A stretch of 64,000 nt of DNA from Limonium bicolor (Eukaryota > Streptophyta > Magnoliopsida > Caryophyllales > Plumbaginaceae), in contig CM041782.1 in the NCBI GenBank assembly GCA_023374045.1, positions 253,727,810 through 253,791,809 of the forward strand. Direction: 5' to 3'. This document shows positions 46,037-60,031 of the stretch, piece after piece; position 1 is the stretch's first letter; every line of letters begins with the position of its first letter. The translations under genes and the position numbers were made by a program. The notes under the pieces are model-generated. The model was not told where the DNA came from and did not search any database. It saw only the letters and a list, made by a program, of their open reading frames with translations.

Positions 46037-49000
46037 TGTAACACCCCATCCAACAACCAACACATAATAACAATCTGCAGCGGAAACTCAATTCATCACA
46101 TTACTTATTCCAATGGTGTTACCGCCGTTAACCACCACGTGGCTAACAGGCTAATACATGTACATTTGTATCGGTCTGATGGACTAGATTCCCGAGCAAC
46201 TACACCATACAATACTCATTCCATCTTCAACATTTATTATATACATACACTCCCATGTACCGAGTATTTACAAATACTGCCGATAACAATTTCGGTCTTA
46301 CTACGCCTATCATACTCACGCCATTTAAATGGCTACCCATGTATAAACATCTGCCCCGTCCTACTCTCGAACGGCTTCCAGCTCCTTGTACCTGAAATAG
46401 AAAAGGAGAGAAAGGGTGGCCCCCAAGGGGCTCAGCACCTTTGCTGGTATGGTAATCCCGCAGCCCACATGCTACCGGGCCACGCACAACTAATTGTCGT
46501 CTTAGCATGCAGTTGATTATATTTAAATCATGCATACAAGCCATAACCATACGTCACATAATATTTCGCCTCAATGGGCTCAACCTATAACCAACACATC
46601 CACACTTAACCAACCATCCAATGATTCCTTAAACCCTAGAATGGCTCTCCTCTAAAATGGAGCTACTTCCTTAACGAACAGCATGTACCCATTAATCGGG
46701 TTATCCTCAAATGCCTCTTGTCGCAAACTGGGATTCATTTCCATGATCCACACATTCCATATCCTACAGCATAACTCATTCCACACATAACAAAACATAA
46801 CAAACCTTTCTTGCTTCGATGTACACATGACAACATTGCATTCATTTAAAACATCCAATATACATATATATACCAAGGCATAGCAAGGGAATTTGCATAG
46901 CATTATAACATTACATCCACCATAAAATCGGTTCTCACAAGGAACCTTTCATCATAGTTAGTATACCATGTGAGCCTAGGGATTTTTGCCAATCCCATGT
47001 TAAGCTCGTTACCATCCTCGTTACCGTCCGGTTATATAGAACGGTTAACTTATACCCAAGGTGTGTCGGATATAGTAATCCAAAGCACACCGAAATAACA
47101 TAACCATTAGTATGCCCCCGTGGCCCGACGTGAGTCAGTAATATAGCTTTGGTTAAGCTAAAGGGGAAAGTTGGAAACCCAATGGGAAAACAACCATAAC
47201 ATACACAGAGGGTCGAACCTATAATGGCACGACCCCCATCCTCACACGCGTGGCCGGAACAGACCGGACTCCTCTCCCCCCATTAGTACATATACACTTA
47301 ATAATAAGTAGTTAGGGATCCATTATGGAGCCTACCACATCCACACACCATACGGTATCATAACCGAGTTAAGCACACAAGGGAGGTTCACACACTTGCA
47401 TAAAACAACCATATCCAACTAACTCACACATAGCCGTGGTTAGAACGTTCCCAGGGTTTGGGTCGTTAACTCCGAATACCGACCACTCATGTGTTCCTAG
47501 ATTTGGTTAGCTAAGGTTTAACACATATTTGAGGTTAAATGGTATCGGAGGCCAATTCGCCACATAAATGAATTACTATAAACTCATTACATGTTTTAAT
47601 TCTTACAAGGTGGCAAACACTCAGAAAAACATATTGGCATACAAGCCGGTGTAATCCGTTAGGACACAGGTTGCAAGAAAACCATACCTGTCACCGGGGT
47701 CCACTTTACCACGTCCTCTTATGTTCCTCGAGCAAATTCTCGAACAACTGTTAACATCACATGTGTTTTCATTAACACCGGGGTTTGCTTGATTATTTAA
47801 TGTCAATGCCTAAGTTTTCCCCGTTAACTTGGTTACATAACTTAACATTTTTAACTTGTTTTACTCTCACATTTAAATACAACTTTTAGCCCATTTTATT
47901 GTCACTAAAACTCACCCAACATGCCCTCAACATCCTTATAATATCATTACCTACCAATCCCCATCATCACATATCATTTCATAACCTTAAACCATGTTTT
48001 TGGTCCGACCGACCCACCGTCCGACCCAACCTTCTGGGTCGGTCCATTACAGAACCCTTTTACTTCCTTATAAACATGCCCGTCCGACCCACGTCCGACC
48101 CACCATTCTGGGTCGGTCCATGTGCGAACATTTTCCTCCCTTTGAAACTTGACCGACCGACCCATGTCCGACCCACCCTTTTGGGTCGGACCATTACCGA
48201 ACACATTCCTAACATCAAACAGAGGCTCGACCGACCCAAAAACTGGGTCGGCCCCTGGGTCGGTCGCCTTCTAAACATACCCAAACTTTGCCAAATCTTC
48301 ACCAAACTTCTCCTAAGGCCTCTTAATGTGTTCTAACATCATTTGGCACTTCAAACACACCCTTAAGATATTCTTAAGCACTCACAAAACTATGTTTCCT
48401 AATTCCTTAAACCTTTACTTATAACTCCACAAAATTCCTAACACTTACAATGTTTTCTCCTTATGATTTCTAGGTGGCATTTCACCTATAATGACCACAA
48501 TACCAAGGTGTTTCCTCTACACCTTATTATCATCTCTCAACTTCTTTTCTTACTAACTAAATCTCCTTTTCACAACTTCTTAAAACTCCTTACTCAAAAC
48601 CTTACCTAAACCTCATTTATTCCTTGAATATAAACATTACCTAAACCTTAAACAACTCCTCCAAGACTTAAATACATCTTAAGAACACCCATAGATTTCT
48701 AAAACTTCCAAGATAATGCCTAAATCCTTGCATCACTCTAAATCACCTTAATACATGTTTTCTTCTCAAGTAAACATTCATTCACCTTTAATCCTTCCTA
48801 GTTCACCAAAACTCACTTACCACACTTAGAACTTCTTACACATTTCCCAAATTTGGCCATAGCTTCTCTAGTATATACCCACATCCAAACACTTAGGTTT
48901 TTACCTTATTTCATTCAAGAACACCTAAAATCCATCAAACACATTTTATACACAAACTTCACACATTAAGCACTACATCACAATATAGTGCATATCTTAA

Positions 49001-50701
49001 ATTGCTTGGCACTTAGGCCCTTAAATGCATGGCTCTTAGGCCCTTAAATTGCATAAACCTTAAACACTGAATTTCCCACATAATAATGCCTTTGACCTGC
49101 AAATACACCCAACAATACATATTCCTTTAATAAACTCCTTGAGAGCATTTTACTAGCTCATTTACCATTTGCTCTTTAGGTAGTTTTAACAAGCATTATA
49201 AGCTTATTTCTCCTAAGGCATTAAACCACATTGAGATAGCTTGTTTACCTCTTTTCCTCACAATTTCTTTCTTGTTTCCTTGTAAACCGGTAAGGCATTT
49301 CCTTCCTTGTCAACAACTAAACAATATACCAACATTGAAATGAGTATATAAGCTTTAAGCTTTATCTCATTGTAAACCCTAGTTACATATATTATCTTAA
49401 GGTATTAACATGATTGTTTTACCTTGGAATGAAAAGAGAGCTTGAATATATATCGAGAGAGGACTCCTCCTAGCCCTTGGAAGATTCAAATGAAGCTAAA
49501 ACAAGACAAGAGAAGACACCATTATGAGGTGAATTTCCGGTCAACACCAAAAGTGAAGGAAATGAAGTTTTTCTTTGGTTTTTCCTTACCTTGAAGCAAA
49601 GGTGATCAACAAGGCATAAAAATATTAGCTCAAGCTCCTTCCATGGAAGTTCTCCTTGGCACCGAAATGGTGGTTTTGAAGTTTTGAAAGGACAAGATTG
49701 TAGAGCTTGGCTTAACTAAGAGAATGGTGGTCTTGAAATTGAATTTGGACCATGGAGCTAGGAGTTACAAGCATTCAAAGATGGAGTTCTTGTGTGGTGC
49801 TATGGCAAATCGTAAAAGAGAGAAAGAAGAGAGGTTGGAGGAGGTTGGATACGTGTGAATGAGGAGGGAAATGAGAGAATGAGGTTTGCTTTTGCTTTTA
49901 GAAGATATTTGTACTAAAGTGAATAGTAACTTTTGCTTTATCATTTAGTTAACTCATTTGTTTGTGTGGGTGTGGTGAGTCACTAAGGAAAACCGGCCCC
50001 AAATAGTAGCAAGGGTGTTTTGGTCTTTGTTGACCAACTTAATCACTTATAACATTATATGTTACAAACTAGTTATAAAAATCACTATTCACCTAAACAC
50101 GGCACATAGGAGTGAAATTTTTGATTTCCCACTAATATGGCCACCCAAATGTGATACTATATAGTACACATGTTAATTAAAGAGTAATGATGGACATTTA
50201 GCCATTCAAAACTCATTTACAAGACAATTTTTCAAAAAACGTGCTTTAAGACTTCTTAAAGCACATTTTGTGTTTTAACTTGTTTTCAAGCTTGGTTTTC
50301 TTTGGTAATTGATTTAATATGTTCATTAACATACAATTAAGGCATAGGTATGACCATTAGGCCTTATACACATTTATCCCAAGCTTAGAGCACATTTTTG
50401 CTCTTATTGACCTTAAGGTATTTATTTGTGTTTTGTTTGGTTTCATTGTCTACCAAAGTTTCCTAAGGACTTAATTAGCCTTATAAAGTCATAATTAAAT
50501 GTTATCAAGTCTTGGTAGGCTCTTTGGGTCCTAACCAAGTTCACTCATAGCTTAGAGCATGTTTTTGCTCAAACTGTGTCTTAGTGCTTTATTGCACTTT
50601 ACTATGGTTTAAATGGTTCATTCATGTTTCTAAGGCACTTTTTAGCCTTTAAATACCATAGTTTAACATTTACACCACATACCAAGGTTTGGGGTATTTC
50701 A
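46037..50701 (-). mobile_element. Tekay-like solo LTR, 4,665 bp
   Basis: It has TG...CA ends (TGTAACACCCC at 46037, GGGGTATTTCA at 50701) and is flanked by a 5-bp target duplication TGGGT (46032-46036 and 50702-50706). Copy A has a single TGGGT and no insertion at the matching site (about 25671-25675). Terminal sequences and long internal stretches match the LTRs at 8758-12011 and 17240-21843, but as a clearly different subfamily. No internal region or second LTR is present, so it is a solo LTR left by LTR-LTR recombination. Orientation follows the PBS side of the related complete element. Confidence 0.93.
48002..48267. repeat. GACCGACCCA/TGGGTCGGTC stem-loop array in solo LTR
   Basis: Four units of about 65-85 bp each pair (G)TCCGACCCA with TGGGTCGG(T/A)CC. 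It is at the same place in the LTR as the GTCCGAAC arrays of the related LTRs, but the motif sequence is different. Confidence 0.8.
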
Positions 50702-50706
50702 TGGGT

Positions 50707-51651
50707 CAAAAAAATCGCATCAGGCCGGTAAGTTTTACCTAATCTACCAGAAACCGTATCGACCCAGCACGGTTTCTAGATTTTTTTTCCGGAAATCACA
50801 CCGGTCAGATGCCCACGATTTCCGGGTTTTCTTTGGATAAGTCTACCCATCAATTGGCAAAGAAACCGCATCGCCCTAGTTAGGGCTTCTCATAGTAGGT
50901 TATTCGCCTTATTCGGTTAACCTCTTTCGGTTAATCGGATCTTCAGTTTTATGAAATTCAATTCCATTACCATTCCATTTAGACCGGTTTACCGGATTCG
51001 GTTAACCGTTTAATTCGGTTTTCTAAAATTCACTTCCATTACCATTTCGTTTAGACCAGTTAACCTTTAGTTCGGTTCGGTTTTATACGTTAACCTTGAA
51101 GTTGTATAATGTTTTTACTAATACGACCCATACCCTTAATATTATAATACAACATTGATCATTCACCTAAATCATGAGTGACAATTCAAACAAATGTGAC
51201 AAAAAATATAATAATATGAATATTCCCTCAATAACTAACATTAATATTTTCATTTTTTCATGTTTATATAATCGGTTAACCGTTTTGGAAAATTCAACAC
51301 CATTACCAAAACTGAAGCCTGTCAATTTACATGGTTCGATTAACCATACCTCAAGAACTGGTACGGTTAACTTTAGAACAAGTACGCTTCACTTCGGTTT
51401 CAGTTGGATACCGCAGTTTTTGAATTTTTTGGGAATCCCTAGCCCCAGTGCGGTTTCACCGCCTGAAGCCCAATTCATCACTTATCAATCTCATAAATAT
51501 TCTCTCATTTTCTTAATATCTCCTTTAAATTCCTGAGGTTAAATTTTCAGCATTATTTTTTAAACTTTTCTACGTTAACAACATCTAATCACTAGATTAT
51601 AACCATACATCAATTCAATCTTGTTTTAGGCATAGTGATTGTTACTAATTA
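50707..51651. repeat. GGTTAACC-rich tract, copy B
   Basis: Copy of the sequence right of the insertion site in copy A (25676-26610), with the GGTTAACC cluster at about 50900-51390. No gene is seen; the ORF starting at 51174 differs from its copy A partner through small indels and has no family features. Confidence 0.5.
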
Positions 51652-54277
51652 TGTAACATCCCTCGTCTCAAATTCATGTACGGTCCCTGTAATTCACACT
51701 ATATAAAATTAATATCAGTTAGCAGCAAAAATTAACCCTACAAGATGTCACCATCGTTGCACACCTGATGTACAACAAGGCTACCATAAACTAAACAAAA
51801 CGTTGTGCATGATTAGATATATTTACATCTATATTTACAATTTTTAATCCTATATTACATATGTAACCAAAATACATCTGTATCCCTCAATACGTATATA
51901 ATCAAAATGAAGACACCTCTAAAAAATTACCAACAAACCTAGTCAACCCCGCTCTCGGCTTGCACGTCTTTATCTACACACCTGTAAAACCATTGATTGG
52001 AGGGGGTCAGCCCAACCACTAAGTATGCTATTATGCAACCCTAGTACTCCTTTGGTTTACACTTAGATTACTTGGTCGAAGTTAACATGCAATCAAAATT
52101 ATTTCATTCAAGATTTCAACCTAAGGCATGCATGTGTATATGGATAAATATAGCCAAGTAAAAATCATCAATCATATCATAAACTGAGATTGCATACATC
52201 ATTCACAAGTAAGCTCAGATAATAACAATCATATAAAGTTTACACATATCAGTCACAGGTAAGCTCAAATAATAATAAGCATATAAAGGTAAACAATTAA
52301 CCAATCTTGAGCTTATGCTAGTGTTCAAGCCCTCAGGGAACCTGTGTCACCAATCATGGAGTTTATGAGTTCATTTTGTTACCTCATTATATATATTGAA
52401 TACATAAGCATATTGTAGTGGTAGCTTATATCTCATTATTCATTATCCAATAACCCTAATGTGTCATCATGGTTGAAGATGCACATCTTCCTGTTATAAG
52501 GTGGGGTACCTACAGGCAGTAGCCCGCACCAAACGAGGTGACCCGGCCAAAGTCCCATTAGGACCATTTGGACTTCCAACCCGTAGATGAACATGTTATA
52601 ACATTCACTCGTGTACACAACGTGCGACCAAGTTCACACCTGGACTTCTCACATAAAATAATAAAACCCACCATTTAATAATGGTCATCATCTTGGTTAC
52701 TTAAGGAATGTACTTAGGTATTTTATCTCATGAATACTTGATTCATTAATCTCTTCCCGTTTAATAATGGCCTTTCATTTCTCTGCCTAAGTAAATATAA
52801 TTAGGTATTGTATACAGTGGATATTAGATCCAATGTTTAACTTGTCTTTCTTGATTATCATAGTCATAAGTTTTCTTCATACCATATGGTATATAGTATT
52901 ACTTGTTTTATGTAAGTTTACATAAATGTATGAGACACAAAATAACATAGCATTCCAACATTGTAACACATCACATGCGAGTACAATCATATAGTTGAAT
53001 AAATATACATATCTTCTTGTTACAAACAATCACACAAACCCAAGGCAATTCTAGGGGCATTCAGGAGTCACAATAACATACCTTATAATTCTAACTCTAA
53101 AAGTATGCCCTGGCCCGAGCAGTTATTACTCAAATCCTAGATTGGAAAGGAAAGATAATTATTAATTTATCATATCCTTTGTTTCAATGCATTTTATTCA
53201 TTTTACTTGCCAGTTCCACCAAATAAATTTAAAAAGAATTACCAAATACTCTTAATGAAATCCTTCGAAGGATATTCTAGTTAGGTTGGGTTGGTTTCAA
53301 TAATTACATTAGCATTAACTAACATCCAAACATATACTGAATTCACTTAAATTTACCTTAGTTAATCTCTCGTTAGGTATTTGCAGCTTCTCCTTGAGAA
53401 ATTATACCAAGATATAGTTCTTATATTCTCATAACCTTATTCCTAACTAACATGTAAATTAGGCCCAATTGGCCCAGTCCACTTCTCACTTTAATTAGAT
53501 TTCCTTTCCTTCCTAAGTTAGATCTATTTTTCATCCATTTATTATCATTACTTTAACTATCATTTATTCCTAAGTAAACTAAGGTTTAGTTTACTACATT
53601 GGCCCAATACTGCTATTGACAGCCCATTTAATTTAATTCTCTTATTTAACCAGTTTATTATTACTTGGGGCTAATTTTAATGGGCTTCTCTTCAAGCCCA
53701 ATTGAGTTCTACTACTACCAGTCATTGTCTCTATTTAATTACATCTTTATTATCTGAGTTGTACGTAACTAATTTTCATTCTCTGATTTGGTCCAATTAA
53801 TTCTCATTGTCTAGGTTGGGCCAACTCCAAGCCCATTATTGAATATGGGTCAAACCCCTTGGTCAAAGATCTAATATGTTCGGTCAAAGGTCAATGGTGC
53901 TAGGATTTTGGTCGATGGTCAACACAGTCCAAAGTCTTTGTCAATGGGTCCAATAGGTCCATCTATGGATCTGGGCCTCCGGTATGAGATTGGGTCCAAT
54001 TCGAGTTCAGGTTTTGGGCCTGATTTGGGTCAAATTCTTAATTGGGCTCTATGTAGCCTTTCTGGATCTGGCCCATTTAAAGTTTGGGATTAATAAAAAA
54101 CTACCCTAAAGTTACTCTATACATATAATATATATTATACATCATTAAATGATACATTACATCATATAACATAAGAACATATAAAATAAGAATTACAATG
54201 ACTTTATATTACATTAGTTAATTTGAAGCCCCCTTAATTTCTTCTTTATCCTATTTTTGCCCTCAATCTTCTCAATT
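51652..54277. repeat. Probable LTR-type repeat left of CACTA, copy B
   Basis: Copy of 26611-29233, again starting TGTAACATCCC. It has no coding signal. Confidence 0.35.
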
Positions 54278-57200
54278 CACTACTGAAAAAAAAAAGAATA
54301 AGCAACGCCCCTTTAACAACAGTTATATTGTAAATCGTTTTTTATCATAGGCCGGACATCTTAAACAACGCTTTGTTTACAAAGCGTTGTTTTTGTTATC
54401 ACGCCCAAAGTCAAAAACAACGCTTTGCTACAAAGCGTTCTTTAAAGAGACATGTATAAAAAACGCTTGAGAAAGGAAGCGTTTTTTATGTGTTTGGGCG
54501 CGATAACATAAAAAACGCTTCATTTAAGAAGCGTTTTTTATGTTACCTCAATTAATACACTCTTTTCCCTCCCGCCCCGTCTTCTCATCAATCAAATCGC
54601 GACTGTTCCCCTACCACTCTCTATAAACGCTCTCCGTAAACACGCTAAGCTCTCTAGCTTCTCAATCCAAACCATCCCAGAATTAAATTCATTTCGATTC
54701 TGCCGCGGCGCGCCTCTTCTCTTCCCTTTTCTTCCAATATCTGCGCTCGCCATCTTCATCAATATTCTAGCTTCTAACATTCTCTGCAACCTGGCGGCCA
54801 AACTGTTGATGCGTGCATCGATATCAATCGTCGGCGCCTCGAGCTCTCTCGCTATCGGTAATATTGAGCTACGAACACATATATGCCTATCGATCCTTAT
54901 TTTTCATATATATACTCTTCGGTAATTAATTTTGATTTTGCAAATCGCATGAACAGGGAACATACATGCCCTGTCGCACGCACGGAGGCTCCTCTAGATT
55001 ACAACCTAACTAGCGAAAGGAACAACATACATGCGCGCTAGATCTGTCGGCTCTATTCTTGTGCTTATGAGGTAATTTTACAAACCGAACTTCTTAATCC
55101 GGAAAATACATGCTCTGTTTGTTTGGGATTAAGGCGTGAAATATATTGTTTGGGATTAAGGCGTATGTTTGTTTGGGATTAAGGCGTGAAATATATTGTG
55201 TGTGTATTGTTTGGGAATAATTTTGCATGCAAACCAAACTGTGGCATGCGCATTTGTTGTTAACCTATGTGTGCTTGCAAACCAAACTTGTTAATCAGGA
55301 ACATATATACTCTAGCTATTTGTCTGGGATTAAAGGCGTGAATAAAGTGTACGTGTGTTTGGGAATAATTTTGCATGCAGACCAATGGACTTGCGCGCTG
55401 GTTTTTACTATGTGCTGATTGTTGTTAATCAGGCGCGCATATTGTTGTACTATATATGTGCTGATTTTTACTTGCTGGTACAATTAATGGACTTGTGAAT
55501 TAATGTGTAATATAATGCGTTTCAGCATGCATACAAATATAGTATATATGGCGAAATTAATTTGGTTAGATGATTATAGGGTGTATTAATTAATTTTATA
55601 TATTATATTATAGTATAACCCAGGGTGCAAATATTAGATGACCATGGGATGTATTAATTAGTTACAAAGACATAGCATTACGGCAGCTTGCCTGACTTCC
55701 CCTTCCCCATATTGCTTTTGCCTTAACATCCACCCAGAAGTTTATCTACGTTTGTACCAATACCAACATCAAAAACTTTTAAGTTCCTTCACATTCTTCT
55801 CAGATTTGTTATCCGGTCAAGCTAGGCATTCCAATTAACCCTCTAATGTTTTGGAAATCTATATGACCACCATTGGCCATATTAGACACCTCTAGCTACT
55901 TACAGCTTCTTAAATTCTTGTAGTTATTATTTTAGTATCCCTTTACATTTTTTGGCTAGCGCCTATGACCTTCGATCGTCATCAACCTATAATAAAAAAA
56001 ATTGAACTCGGACGGGCCCACCAACTTTATTTTCCTTCATAACCTTTCTTCTCTCCTTTTCGATTCCTTTAGTCACCTCTGACTAGTATATATGTTGTGG
56101 AAGCTTTAGTAGATCGAACAATCAGAACTGGACAGCACTGAAACATCACAGAGAAAATCGGATAAAATGTCAGACGAATTTGGCTGATGGAGACGGTTGC
56201 TGCCTCTGTTGAAGATGAAAGTACCAACGATCATGATGATTCTTCTACTGATACAAAAGAGACAGAAGAAGAAAAACATGGTACAAAAGAGATAGAGGCA
56301 GATACAGATGAAAGGATGAATGAGAACTAAGAAACAGAGAGGTTGAAGAAATTGGCTAAAAAGTTAAGTGAGGCTGCCACGAAGTAGAGTCCGGTGGCGA
56401 TTAACGAATTACCGGCCCATTTCATGACCTTGAATGAAGAAAACGGTTTTCTAGAATAGTTAAATGAGGAGGATATGAGGAAACTTAGTCGATTATATGG
56501 TGGCATGGGGGACTATATGAAGATAAAGTGGTACCAAATTGCCCGGTTGATGAGTTTCATGTCTTATGGATGGAGATGGAGAAGCTAGGCACTTCTCCAT
56601 ATCCAGTTTCGATTGGATTCACATCTTCTTTCAGTTTTGAACATCGATAGGTCTGAGAAATCTTTAAACACTAGGACATGAGTGTCTGTAGATTGCATGT
56701 AGTCATTTGGAATACTAGCCACACACTGTTGATGTGGAGTGCATCGTTTCTTTTAAAAAAAACTAGATGAAGGTCCCTTGGCAATTAAAAAGATTGAGAG
56801 ATTCCCCTAAGTATGATTCCCCCTGAGTTTGCATGTTAAGGGACTTTAACAACTGATAGCAATAAGTGGCAGTTTTTATGCACAATAAGTGACAGCTTTT
56901 ATGTTATACTGTAACCTTAGTAGAAAACTTTCCACATGGTTAAAGTATAACATAAAAGCTGTCATTTATTGTGCATAAAAGCTGTCACTTATTGCTATCA
57001 TTTGTTTCTTGATAGCAATAAGTGACAGCTTTTATGCACAATAAGTGACAGCTTTTATGTTATACTATAACCATAGTAGAAAGTTTTCTACTAAGGTTAC
57101 AGTATAACATAAAAGCTATCACTTATTGTGCATAAAAACTGTCACTTATTGCCATCATTTGTTAAAGTCGCTTAACATGCAAACTCAGGGGGAATCATAC

Positions 57201-58701
57201 TTAGGGGGAATCTCTCAATCTTTTTAATTGCCAAGGGACCTTCATCTAGTTTTTTTTAAAAGATACGATGCACCCCACATCAACAGTGTGTGGAATGTAT
57301 TCCAATTGACTGCATTCAATCTACAGACATTCATGTCCAAGTGTTTGAAGATTCTCAGACCTATTGATGTTCAAAACTGAAAGAAGATGCGAATCCAATC
57401 AAAACTGAAGATGAAGAAGTGTCTAGCTTCTCCACCTCCGTTTCCATCCATAAGTCATGAAACTCATCAACCGGGCGATCTGGTACCACTTTATCTTCAT
57501 ATAGTCCCCCATGCCACCATATAATCGACTAAGGTTCCTCTTATCCTCCTCATACAACTATTCTAGAAAACCATTTTCTTATTCAAGGTCATGAAGTGGG
57601 CCAGTAATTCGTTAATCTCCACTGGACTCCACTTCTTGGCAGCCTCACTTAACTTTTTAGCCAATTTCTTCAACCGCTCTGTTTCTGAGTTCTCATTCAT
57701 CCTTTCATCTGTATCTGCTTTTGTCTCTTTTGTATCATTTTTTCTTCTTCTGTCTCTTTTGTATCAGTAGAAGAATCATCATGATCGTCGGTACTTCCAT
57801 CTTAAAAAAAAGAGAGATCTGTCTAGGAGTTCAAATTTCTGCTTAGGTACGTATTATAAGTACTTTTGTGTTTGAATTGGTGATTTTAACTATTTGCACA
57901 TGTTAGGATAAGTTTAAATGGTGTACTTAATTGCTTTTATAATTCTCGCATGCAGCTTGTTGATTTCTTCTCAATACTTATTCACAAGCAGATCTCAAGT
58001 TTGTCAATAAGGAGAGGGCGCACTCATGTGTTGAAAGCACTAAATTGATCAGAAGTAGTCATGAGTCATCTAATTTTCTTTTTTCAAATGGTTGTATTGT
58101 ACATGTTATGATCGAACTTGAACCATTTTTAGTAGTTTGGTTAACGAGCTAGTTACAAATGTTGTAGTTGATCGATACTACACTTAAGCCTATGTGCGCT
58201 GGTATAATATTAATGCAAACAAAGTACTGTTGTTGATCTATTAATTAAAATTCACTAGTTTGGTTGATCTGGTATATATAATGCAAACAGGTTTTGAATG
58301 ATTTTGTGATTTTAATTTTGTGTTATGCGCAGGTAATAAATTGTATAAAAAATAAAAATATAAAAAAAAGGACCATATAAGAAACACTTATATGTATAAG
58401 TGTTTCTTATACTCTTGCGCCAAATGTCATAAAGAACGCTTATCTTGATAAACGTTTTTTATAGTCAGACATAAAGAACGCTTCAAGGTGAAAGCGTTCT
58501 TTATGCCTCGTAGATTCCCGCCACCTTACGCACTTTAAAAAACGCTTTAGCGATAAGCGTTCTTTTAAATTAATGTATAAATAACGCTTACAACACGTTC
58601 TTTAAGAGGCTCGACCATTTGCGTCGTCGGCATAAAAAACGGTTATAAAACGTTCCAAAAGACAAATAAAAACGTTGTTTATTCCGTTTTTTCCAGCAGT
58701 G
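54278..58701 (+). mobile_element. Non-autonomous CACTA transposon, copy B (4,424 bp)
   Basis: Same termini (CACTACTG..., ...CCAGCAGTG), same ATT target duplication (54275-54277 and 58702-58704) and the same interior as 29234-33656. It is therefore the same insertion, not a second transposition. A short block near 57801-57832 differs from copy A at the outer end of the inverted repeat's right arm. Confidence 0.92.
56192..57803. repeat. Large inverted repeat inside CACTA, copy B
   Basis: Same structure as 31144-32776. The left foldback copy (from about 56855) retains AATAAGTGGCAG where copy A has lost bases. The right arm's outer end stops short because of the local sequence difference at 57801-57832. 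Confidence 0.85.
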
Positions 58702-58704
58702 ATT

Positions 58705-60031
58705 TCAGATTACCCCCAACTTTCACCAATTTTTTAAATTGACCTAAAATTTCACCGAATTTACAATTTTGCCCTCTACTTTTACGTAAACCCTAATTTA
58801 CATTATAACCCTTTCATTTTCTTAATTTTTGATTTTCCCTCTCAATTTTCAAAACCCTAATATTCTAAATTGCCCGCAAACTCATAACCTAACACTATAA
58901 TTTCAGTTTTATAGTTTATCCCCAACCCAATCCTAAAATTCAAATTGCTCTAACCCTAATTTTCGGATAACCAAAAAACACCAAATCACTCACTAAAACT
59001 CAACTTCAAACCCAAATTTTCGGATCTACTTACACGATAACTCAATTCTCGAACTTAAATCAGAAGAAAAGACATAAATCAACATTATCTAAAAACATTA
59101 AATGTTGGTCGATTGGTACTCCTCAGCACGTCCCCGACATGTCCTAGACGTGTCGTGCTGTGTTGGCTAGGATTGATTTAGGTAGACTACTGTATGTACT
59201 TCAAACTGGAATCTCTTATCCGATTGAGAATTAAGACACAAGTAATTTACTCAATCTCCTTCTCGCCCCTCCTACGAACTTGGGACAGTTTAGGACTTCA
59301 CCAAGCCCTCTCTCCCCAGACCGATCCTATCGGTCTCTAGTCTCCCAACAGTCCCCGACTAGCCTACAACAACCCTTGTTGTCACTTAACAAAGTTCTTT
59401 GTGTGTCCCTACCACTCGCTCATACCGCCGCTCGTTTACAGGACTTAAATACTCACAAAGCAAACTGAAAACTCTAAGTTACAAGCCTAAGCTCTATAGA
59501 AATATTAAGCACAGTTTCAGCCAAATACGACCCTACGACACACACGTTTCAATTTGAAGCTGGGTTATCTTTATGGCCAATGTTGATTCCTTCTCATTAG
59601 TGGACCCAAAGCTTGTTTTAAGATCTCTCAAGTCCACACTTCATAGTGGCTTAACCATTATTGCGCCAGAATGGGGGACCACAAACAGGAATCTCTATTC
59701 AGAAGACATAACAGAAAAAGCTTAAAGCGGCAACACTTTTTCTGCATTGTCGTTTGTCTACTTCTTCTTCTTCCTTGTCTCCCATGCGTCTAAAAAATTA
59801 ATCTTGGAAGATAAAATTGTGCAGGTTAACGTTGCTAAGCATATTGGACAATGTGTCTGACTTCAACATTTTATTTGGGTGTATTTCCGAGTGAGTATCT
59901 TTGTTGTCTGTCATTGAGCCTCGCTTGGAGCTACGTGGATAGGTGCCTGACTGTTGGGCACCAGTCAGAAAGGTAGATCCCGCTTATTTACTGAAACACT
60001 TAAATAAATACATCAAACCGTAAGGATTGTT
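58705..60031. repeat. Unassigned repeat-like sequence right of CACTA, copy B
   Basis: Copy of 33660-34984. No gene is recognised; short ORFs differ between copies through indels. Confidence 0.3.
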
